From an uncultured Pelagibacteraceae bacterium (GTDB taxonomy: Bacteria > Pseudomonadota > Alphaproteobacteria > Pelagibacterales > Pelagibacteraceae), in assembly GCA_902528375.1 (NCBI GenBank), contig CABZSS010000006.1, positions 1-46,909 of the forward strand: 46,909 bases of DNA. The letters are read 5' to 3'. The position numbers and the translations under genes were made by a program. This document shows positions 41,030 through 46,909 of the stretch, piece by piece. Numbering within the stretch: position 1 is the stretch's first letter; each line of letters starts with the position of its first letter. The notes beneath the pieces are model-generated. The model saw nothing but the letters and a program-made list of their open reading frames with translations. It was not told the origin of the DNA and did not search any database.

Positions 41030-42187
41030 ATGTCATCTAAATTAAAAGTTTTACAAGTAATACCAAGACTTGGTTATGGCGGAGCTGAAATAGGTTGTTA
41101 CGATCTTGCCCATTATTTAAAAGAACAAAAATCAAGCTCCTTTATTGCTACTAGTGGAGGAGAGTTGTTGAAATATATAGACAAAAAAAAAGTAAAACTA
41201 TTTAGACTTCCGGTTCATAGCAAAAATCCTTTACTGATTTTAATAAATATATTTATACTTACTTTTATAGTTCTATTTTATAAAATTAATATACTTCATG
41301 TAAGAAGCAGAGCTCCAGCATGGTCTTGTTACTATGTCTCTAAAATAACTAGATGTAAATTAGTAACAACATTCCATGGGACATATAATTTTAATAATTC
41401 AATAAAAAAAAAATACAATGCAATTATGCTAAAATCAGATTGTGTAATTGCGGGCTCAAACTTTATTTTTTCACATATCAAAGAAAAATACCCAGAGTAC
41501 ATATCCAAAATTAAGAAATTTTTAGTCATTTTTAGAGGGATTAACACTGAATATTACGACCCTGATAACATTAAAGAAGCAGAGAGAATTAAATTTTTAA
41601 GAAAACTAAATATTGATTCAAATAAAAAAATTATTTTAATGCCAGGAAGACTTACCGAATGGAAAGGTCAAGAAATCTTTATAGAAGCTCTTAATGATCT
41701 AAAAACAAAATTTGGTTATAAAAACTTTATTGCTATACTTCTTGGGTCTGATCAAGGAAGAAAAATTTACAAAAAAAAACTTATCAGATTTATTGAAAGA
41801 TTTAGATTGAATAATGAAGTAATTTTTCTTGAACATGCACCTTCAATGCCTGTGGCTTATAGCGTCTCTAGCGTTATTGTTTCTGCTTCAATTGAACCTG
41901 AGGCTTTTGGTAGAATATCAGTTGAAGCACAATCAATGAAAAAACCAATAGTTGCAAGTGATATTGGTGGATCTAGGGAAACAATAGTTGATAATAAAAC
42001 TGGTTTATTATTTAGTTCTAGCGATCATCATTCTTTGAGTGAAAAATTAGATTTTATTTTTAGATTGGACGATACTTCACTTAATGTGATGGGAAATAAT
42101 GGTAGAAAAAACGTGCAAAAAAAATTTAATGTTGAAAAAATGTGTTTTTCAACTTATTCAGAATATAAAAAATTAATAAATGCCTAA
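41030..42187 (+). CDS. Glycosyltransferase family 4 protein
   Basis: A 385-residue GT-B-fold glycosyltransferase. The N-terminal acceptor domain includes VIPRLGYGGAEIGCYDLAHYL and LHVRSRAPAW. The C-terminal donor-binding domain has MPGRLTEWKGQE and the E-x7-E motif in EPEAFGRISVEAQSMKKPIVAS, followed by GGSRETIVDNKTGLLF. It likely adds sugar to a lipopolysaccharide core or other envelope glycan; donor and acceptor are unknown. Its end overlaps the start of thrS by 8 bases, so it is the first gene of the translation operon transcript or reads into it. Confidence 0.9.
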   Translation: MSSKLKVLQVIPRLGYGGAEIGCYDLAHYLKEQKSSSFIATSGGELLKYIDKKKVKLFRLPVHSKNPLLILINIFILTFIVLFYKINILHVRSRAPAWSCYYVSKITRCKLVTTFHGTYNFNNSIKKKYNAIMLKSDCVIAGSNFIFSHIKEKYPEYISKIKKFLVIFRGINTEYYDPDNIKEAERIKFLRKLNIDSNKKIILMPGRLTEWKGQEIFIEALNDLKTKFGYKNFIAILLGSDQGRKIYKKKLIRFIERFRLNNEVIFLEHAPSMPVAYSVSSVIVSASIEPEAFGRISVEAQSMKKPIVASDIGGSRETIVDNKTGLLFSSSDHHSLSEKLDFIFRLDDTSLNVMGNNGRKNVQKKFNVEKMCFSTYSEYKKLINA

Positions 42188-44096
42188 TATAACTTTACCT
42201 GATGGAAAAAAATTAGCTTTTAAAGAAAAAGTTTCAGGACTTAAAGTTGCTGAAAAAATTAGTAAATCTCTCGCCAAGGAAGCTTTAGTTATAAGTGTCG
42301 ATGGTGAATTAAAAGATTTAAGTTTTGAAATTGAAAATGATTGCGAATTAAAAGTTTTAACGTCAAAAGATAAAGATGGGCTTGATACTATCAGACATGA
42401 CACAGCGCATATTTTAGCAATGGCAGTCCAAGAACTATTTCCTGGTACACAAGTTACTATCGGACCAACTATTGAAGACGGTTTTTATTATGACTTTTCT
42501 AGAAAAGAACCTTTTACTGAAGCAGATTTAAAAAAAATTGAGACAAAGATGTCAGAAATTGTTGATAGAGATGAACCAACTTATAGAGAAGTTTGGGATA
42601 GGGACAAAGCTATTTCTCATTTCAAAAAAATTGGTGAGAACTATAAGTCAGAAATTATTCAAGGTATTCCTAAAACTGAGGAAATTTCTATATACTTTCA
42701 TGGCACATGGCATGACCTTTGTCGAGGGCCGCATTTATCATCAACAGGAAAAATTGGTAAAAATTTTAAATTAACAAAAGTTGCAGGAGCGTACTGGAGA
42801 GGTGACTCAAAAAATGAGATGTTGCAGAGGATCTATGGAACTTCATGGGCATCAAAAAAAGATTTAGATAATTATATTAAAAGATTAGAAGAAGCAGAAA
42901 AAAGAGACCACAGAAAACTTGGGAAAGAAATGGACTTATTCCATTTTAGAGAAGAAAGTCCAGGTGCAGTATTTTGGCACCAAAGAGGATGGACTCTATT
43001 TCAAAAACTTATTGACTACATGAGGAAAAAACAAAACGAAGCAGGTTATAAAGAAATTAACACCCCAGAAGTTTTAGATAGATCTTTGTGGGAAAAATCT
43101 GGCCATTGGGAAAAATTTGGTGCACACATGTATACTTCTGAAACTCCAGATGAAAAAGTATTTGCTATTAAACCCATGAATTGTCCAGGATGTGTCCAAG
43201 TATTCAATCAAGGTTTAAAAAGTTATAGAGATCTACCTTATAAAATGTCTGAATTTGGAAAAGTTCATAGATATGAACCATCAGGCGCACTACATGGCTT
43301 GTTAAGAGTAAGAGCATTTACCCAAGATGATGCTCATATCTTTTGCACTGAAGATCAGATCACAGAAGAGTCTCTATCAGTAACAAATCTAATCTTAAAT
43401 ATTTATAAAGATCTTGGATTTGAAAATGTTATTTTAAAATATTCTGATAGGCCAGACCTTAGAGTTGGAGAGGATGAAGTTTGGGATAAAGCAGAAAAAG
43501 CTTTATTGGAAGCAGTTAAAGCTACAAAACTAGAATATAGTATCAATAAAGGAGAAGGTGCGTTTTATGGTCCAAAAATTGAATTTGTTTTAAGAGATGC
43601 CATAGGAAGAGATTGGCAATGTGGAACTCTTCAAGTTGACTTAAATTTACCAGGAAGACTAGGAGCATCTTTTGTAGATAAAGATGGATCAAAAAAAGTT
43701 CCAGTAATGCTACATCGAGCTTTATTCGGTTCTCTTGAAAGATTTATTGGAATATTAATTGAAAATTACTCTGGAAAACTTCCATTTTGGATTAGCCCAT
43801 CACAAATCATGGTAATACCAGTTTCTGAAGACTTTAATGATTATTCTGTTGAAGTTAATAAAAAGCTTATAGCATCTGGTTTAAATTCGGAAGTTGACTT
43901 GAAGAATCACAATTTAAATTATAAAATAAGGGGACATTCGCTATCAAAGGTTCCAATACTATTAATTTGTGGGAAAAAAGAAGTTGACAGTAATAGTGTA
44001 ACTATTAGACAATTGGATTCTACAAAACAAGAAAATATGGAATTAAAAAAATTTATTAATCACTATCAAGCTTTAAATAAAGCTCCATCATTATAA
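42180..44096 (+). CDS. thrS: Threonyl-tRNA synthetase
   Basis: A class II aminoacyl-tRNA synthetase charging tRNA-Thr. The protein has an N-terminal TGS domain (about residues 1-60), then the editing domain with DTAHILAMAVQELFP and FHGTWHDLCRGPHL. The class II catalytic core includes KPMNCPGCVQVF, RYEPSGALHGLLRVRAFTQDDAHIF and MLHRALFGSLERF. The C-terminal anticodon-binding domain begins near PFWISPSQIMVIPV. At 638 residues it is complete. The gene overlaps the glycosyltransferase by 8 bases, and its TAA directly abuts the infC start codon. Confidence 0.97.
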   Translation: MPNITLPDGKKLAFKEKVSGLKVAEKISKSLAKEALVISVDGELKDLSFEIENDCELKVLTSKDKDGLDTIRHDTAHILAMAVQELFPGTQVTIGPTIEDGFYYDFSRKEPFTEADLKKIETKMSEIVDRDEPTYREVWDRDKAISHFKKIGENYKSEIIQGIPKTEEISIYFHGTWHDLCRGPHLSSTGKIGKNFKLTKVAGAYWRGDSKNEMLQRIYGTSWASKKDLDNYIKRLEEAEKRDHRKLGKEMDLFHFREESPGAVFWHQRGWTLFQKLIDYMRKKQNEAGYKEINTPEVLDRSLWEKSGHWEKFGAHMYTSETPDEKVFAIKPMNCPGCVQVFNQGLKSYRDLPYKMSEFGKVHRYEPSGALHGLLRVRAFTQDDAHIFCTEDQITEESLSVTNLILNIYKDLGFENVILKYSDRPDLRVGEDEVWDKAEKALLEAVKATKLEYSINKGEGAFYGPKIEFVLRDAIGRDWQCGTLQVDLNLPGRLGASFVDKDGSKKVPVMLHRALFGSLERFIGILIENYSGKLPFWISPSQIMVIPVSEDFNDYSVEVNKKLIASGLNSEVDLKNHNLNYKIRGHSLSKVPILLICGKKEVDSNSVTIRQLDSTKQENMELKKFINHYQALNKAPSL

Positions 44097-44642
44097 GTGG
44101 CAGATTTCAAACAAAACTATTTCCAAAGGAGAACAAAGGATAGAGGTCCTCGTTCAAATAATAGGATTATGTCTCAAGAGGTCCAGGTAATATCTAGTGA
44201 TGGAAAAAATTTAGGGATATTAAATACCCAAGAGGCAATAAACATGGCTAAAAATGAAGGGCTCGATTTAATTGAGATTGCACAAAATGCCAAACCTCCA
44301 GTTTGCAAAATTATGGATATAGGTAAGTTTAAATATGATGCCCAAAAAAAAGCTAATAAAGCAAAAAAGAAGCAAAAAAAAGTTGAACTTAAAGAAATAA
44401 AGCTTAGACCAGTTACGGAAATTCATGATTACTCGTTTAAAATTAAGAATGCCCAAAAGTTTTTGTCAAAAGGAGATAAAGTAAAATTTACAATTAGATT
44501 TAAAGGAAGAGAGTTACAACACTCAAATCTTGGACATGAATTAATGGATAAGATTAAGACTGATATAGAAAAACTTGGAAAAGTAGAATTACAGCCTAAA
44601 TTTGAGGGCAAACAGATGATAATGGTCATTCAACCAATTTAA
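44097..44642 (+). CDS. infC: Translation initiation factor IF-3
   Basis: Binds the 30S subunit, prevents premature subunit joining and checks start codons. The 181-residue protein has the N-terminal domain with RSNNRIMSQEVQVISSDGKNLGI and AINMAKNEGLDLIEIAQNAKPPVCKIMDIGKFKY. The C-terminal domain has KEIKLRPVTEIHDYSFKIKNA and KVKFTIRFKGRELQH. The start used here is GTG directly after the thrS TAA. IF-3 genes often use atypical starts for autoregulation; here only the GTG gives a normal N-terminus, and no Shine-Dalgarno sequence is visible. Confidence 0.95.
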   Translation: MADFKQNYFQRRTKDRGPRSNNRIMSQEVQVISSDGKNLGILNTQEAINMAKNEGLDLIEIAQNAKPPVCKIMDIGKFKYDAQKKANKAKKKQKKVELKEIKLRPVTEIHDYSFKIKNAQKFLSKGDKVKFTIRFKGRELQHSNLGHELMDKIKTDIEKLGKVELQPKFEGKQMIMVIQPI

Positions 44643-44687
44643 TTATTCTTGTAAACTTATCATTATATTTGTATAACCCCTCCAGTT

Positions 44688-44894
44688 ATGCCAAAGTTAA
44701 AAACAAAAAGTTCAGCTAAAAAAAGATTTAAAATTTCTGCAAAAGGAAAAGTTATTATGCCTCAAGCTGGGAAAAGACATGGTATGATCAAGAGAACGAA
44801 TTCACAAATTAGAAAACAAAGAGGAACAACTGTAATGTCTAAACAGGATGGCAAAATTGTAAAATCATACATGCCATACAGTTTGAGAGGATAA
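44688..44894 (+). CDS. rpmI: 50S ribosomal protein L35
   Basis: A 68-residue, strongly basic protein of the large subunit. The beginning [17 protein letters not shown] and the GKRHGMIKR segment are characteristic. It lies 45 bases after infC and 1 base before rplT, in the conserved infC-rpmI-rplT order. I see no clear L20-binding pseudoknot or attenuator in the short infC-rpmI spacer. Confidence 0.97.
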   Translation: MPKLKTKSSAKKRFKISAKGKVIMPQAGKRHGMIKRTNSQIRKQRGTTVMSKQDGKIVKSYMPYSLRG

Positions 44895-44895
44895 A

Positions 44896-45252
44896 ATGCC
44901 AAGAGTAAAAAGAGGAGTCACAAGCAGAGCTAAACATAAAAAAGTTTTTAAGGCTGTAAAAGGTCAGTGGGGAAGAAGAAAGAATACTATAAGAGTTGCA
45001 AGACAAGCGATGGAAAAGTCGATGCAATATGCATATAGAGATAGAAGAAATAAAAAAAGAGAATTTAAGTCATTGTGGATACAAAGAATTAATGCAGGAG
45101 TAAGGGGTGAAGGGCTTACTTATTCAAAATTTATACATGCTTTAAGTAAATCTGGTATTAAGCTAGATAGAAAAATTCTAGCTGAAATTGCTTATGATAA
45201 CCCTGAGGCGTTTAAAACAATTGTAAAAAAAGCTCAAGCAGCACTAAATTAA
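44896..45252 (+). CDS. rplT: 50S ribosomal protein L20
   Basis: A 118-residue RNA-binding protein needed early in 50S assembly. The start [19 protein letters not shown] and the middle [20 protein letters not shown] are canonical. It is separated from rpmI by one base and from pheS by 43 bases. Confidence 0.97.
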   Translation: MPRVKRGVTSRAKHKKVFKAVKGQWGRRKNTIRVARQAMEKSMQYAYRDRRNKKREFKSLWIQRINAGVRGEGLTYSKFIHALSKSGIKLDRKILAEIAYDNPEAFKTIVKKAQAALN

Positions 45253-45295
45253 TCTTCCCTATTGTTTTTCTTAGTTTAAGAAATAATCTCTAAAA

Positions 45296-46363
45296 ATGTC
45301 TGATTTTGAAAAAAAAATTCTTGAGTTTAAAAACAGATTAAACAGCACTAAGGACTCAACAGAAATTGAGTCAATAAGAACAGATATTTTTAGTAAAAAT
45401 GGATTTATAAATTCTCAATTTAAAAAACTTGGCTCTTTATCTGAAGATGAGAAAAAAACTTTTGCATCTGATATAAATAAAGCAAAACAAGAATTGCTTG
45501 AAATATTTAGATCAAAAGCAACAGAAGTCTTAGAAAAAGATCTTAATGAAAAAATAAAAAAAGAAAAAATTGACGTTACTTTACCTGAGAAAGAATTCAA
45601 AATAGGAAAGATACACCCTGTATCTCAAGTTATTGATGAAATATCATGTATTTTTTCAGAAATTGGATTTAGTGTAGAAGAAGGGCCTGACGTTGAAAAT
45701 GATTATAATAATTTTACAGCTTTAAATACTCCTGAAGATCATCCGGCAAAAGATATGCATGATACATTTTATTTGGATGAAAACATGAAGACTTTACTTA
45801 GAACCCATACTTCTCCTGTTCAAGTTCGTACGATGTTAAAAGGGAAACCTCCTTTTAAAATAATTGCACCTGGAAGAACTTATCGTAGCGATAGTGATCA
45901 AACTCACACACCAATGTTCCACCAATTAGAAGGTCTTCATATAGATAAAAATATTAATATGGGACATCTAAAGGGATGTTTAAATTATTTTATAAAAGAA
46001 TTTTTTGAAGTAAATAAAATTAAAATGAGATTTAGGCCTAGTCACTTTCCATTTACAGAACCTTCAGCTGAAGTAGATATTGGGTACAGGATTGAAAATA
46101 ATAAAATTATCATTGGTGAAGGTGATAAATGGCTTGAAGTTCTTGGATGTGGAATGGTGCATCCAAATGTTTTAAAAAACTGTAAGGTTGACTCGAAAAT
46201 TTATCAAGGTTTTGCTTTTGGTATTGGTATTGATAGATTGGCAATGCTTAAGTACGGAATAAATGACTTAAGATCTTTTTTTGAATGTGATTATAGATGG
46301 CTAAATTATTATGGATTTGATCCTTTAGATGTTCCAACAAATTACAGAGGTTTAAGTAAATGA
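45296..46363 (+). CDS. pheS: Phenylalanyl-tRNA synthetase alpha subunit
   Basis: Catalytic subunit of the alpha2-beta2 enzyme charging tRNA-Phe. An N-terminal coiled coil (about residues 1-85) precedes the class II core. Landmarks are [73 protein letters not shown] and [10 protein letters not shown]. At 355 residues it is complete. It overlaps pheT by 4 bases (ATGA). Confidence 0.97.
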   Translation: MSDFEKKILEFKNRLNSTKDSTEIESIRTDIFSKNGFINSQFKKLGSLSEDEKKTFASDINKAKQELLEIFRSKATEVLEKDLNEKIKKEKIDVTLPEKEFKIGKIHPVSQVIDEISCIFSEIGFSVEEGPDVENDYNNFTALNTPEDHPAKDMHDTFYLDENMKTLLRTHTSPVQVRTMLKGKPPFKIIAPGRTYRSDSDQTHTPMFHQLEGLHIDKNINMGHLKGCLNYFIKEFFEVNKIKMRFRPSHFPFTEPSAEVDIGYRIENNKIIIGEGDKWLEVLGCGMVHPNVLKNCKVDSKIYQGFAFGIGIDRLAMLKYGINDLRSFFECDYRWLNYYGFDPLDVPTNYRGLSK

Positions 46364-46909
46364 AATTCACAAAAGACTGGCTCGACGTACATTTGAAGAC
46401 AAATAAAAGTGAGCCTCAAATTATCCAAAGATTAAATAATATTGGCTTAGAGGTAGAAAAAGTAGAACCAGTTAAAAATGAGCTTAGTGAATTTCTTGTA
46501 GCAAAAATAATAAAAGCAAATAAGCATCCCAATGCTGACCGACTCAAGTTATGTGATGTGGATATTGGAAAAAAACAAACTGTTAAAGTTGTATGTGGCG
46601 CCCCTAATGCTAGAGACGGACTTGTGACAATTTACGCTCCGCCTGGTTCACTAATTCCAAAAAATGGAATGAAATTAGAGATATCTAAAATTAGAGGAGA
46701 AACTTCTTACGGAATGCTTTGTTCGGAGTCAGAATTAAAACTTTCTAATGAGAGTGAAGGAATCATAGACCTAAATGATAAATATAAAACAAAAATTGGG
46801 AAATCATTTTTTGACGAAAGAAAAGGAAAAAATGTAATCGAATTATCAATTACACCAAACAGACCAGATTGTCTTGGTGTAAGAGGTATAGCGAGAGATT
46901 TGTCAGCTT
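46360..46909 (+). CDS. pheT: Phenylalanyl-tRNA synthetase beta subunit, 5' part (runs off window)
   Basis: The frame starts with ATG overlapping the pheS stop as ATGA and remains open to the window end (183 codons). The N-terminus [14 protein letters not shown] and the tRNA-binding (EMAP-like) domain with [36 protein letters not shown] and [13 protein letters not shown] identify PheT. The following segment [14 protein letters not shown] is the start of the B3/B5 region. The catalytic-like core and C-terminus lie outside. Confidence 0.96.
   Translation, partial: MKFTKDWLDVHLKTNKSEPQIIQRLNNIGLEVEKVEPVKNELSEFLVAKIIKANKHPNADRLKLCDVDIGKKQTVKVVCGAPNARDGLVTIYAPPGSLIPKNGMKLEISKIRGETSYGMLCSESELKLSNESEGIIDLNDKYKTKIGKSFFDERKGKNVIELSITPNRPDCLGVRGIARDLSA

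Noticed and set aside
1..46909. CRISPR array, prophage, insertion sequence or integron
   Set aside because: I saw no regularly spaced direct repeats, no transposase or integrase motifs and no phage structural genes. The HNH protein at 16478 belongs to a housekeeping family.

Overview
The window is an AT-rich (about 70% A+T by eye), densely packed bacterial chromosome segment. Genes commonly overlap by 4 to 17 bases or are separated by a few bases, and no gap without a gene exceeds 300 bases. Gene families and neighbourhoods are alphaproteobacterial: ubiE-ubiB-coaBC-dut, argH-lipoprotein-lysA next to tlpA, yqaA-dsbB-coq7, fdxA-carD beside a SUV3-type helicase, and thrS-infC-rpmI-rplT-pheS-pheT. 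Together with the low GC and small spacers this suggests a streamlined marine alphaproteobacterium of the SAR11/Pelagibacterales type. That assignment is inference. A katG catalase-peroxidase is not something I associate with the best-known surface SAR11 isolates, so a different subclade is possible.

Layout. 1-2.9 kb: the 3' end of katG, a 2-oxoglutarate oxygenase, a DUF2061 membrane protein, a regulatory-looking spacer with Fur-like sites, an 8-cysteine miniprotein, and (minus strand) a Prx5-type peroxiredoxin; this looks like a peroxide/iron corner. 2.0-7.5 kb: a minus-strand operon ubiE-ubiB-coaBC-dut-thiF/moeB-SH3-prx, in which ubiE is split by a one-base shift in an A9 tract. 7.6-11.5 kb: mutM, rpsT, a palindrome-rich spacer, dnaA and dnaN. 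11.5-15.0 kb: minus-strand argH, a tiny lipoprotein, lysA and a PlsC acyltransferase. 15.0-18.7 kb: tlpA, a HIG1 protein, an esterase, an HNH nuclease, and coq7/dsbB/yqaA. 18.7-26.3 kb: tRNA-Leu joined almost directly to an acyl-CoA synthetase, a tiny Lys/Arg-rich protein gene with its own terminator, then a minus-strand block SUV3 helicase-TerB-ferredoxin-CarD, a thioesterase-racemase pair and tRNA-Arg. 26.3-32.5 kb: thiolase, pyruvate dehydrogenase E1 and E2, and a DMT exporter. 32.5-40.3 kb: uppP, gltD, gltB and an SDR protein. 40.2-46.9 kb: a hydrolase, a glycosyltransferase and the thrS-to-pheT translation operon.

The most unusual feature is the pyruvate dehydrogenase locus. The homodimeric-type E1 (AceE) carries an N-terminal lipoyl domain plus a charged linker, while the adjacent E2 has no lipoyl domain and begins at the E3/E1-binding domain. 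The swinging arm therefore appears to have moved from E2 to E1. Other points worth checking are the ubiE frameshift in a homopolymer, the 23-residue KR-rich gene, a CarD with a long basic AT-hook-like N-terminus, a thiolase with shortened covering loops, and likely leaderless starts at the tRNA-Leu/ligase and argH/tlpA junctions.
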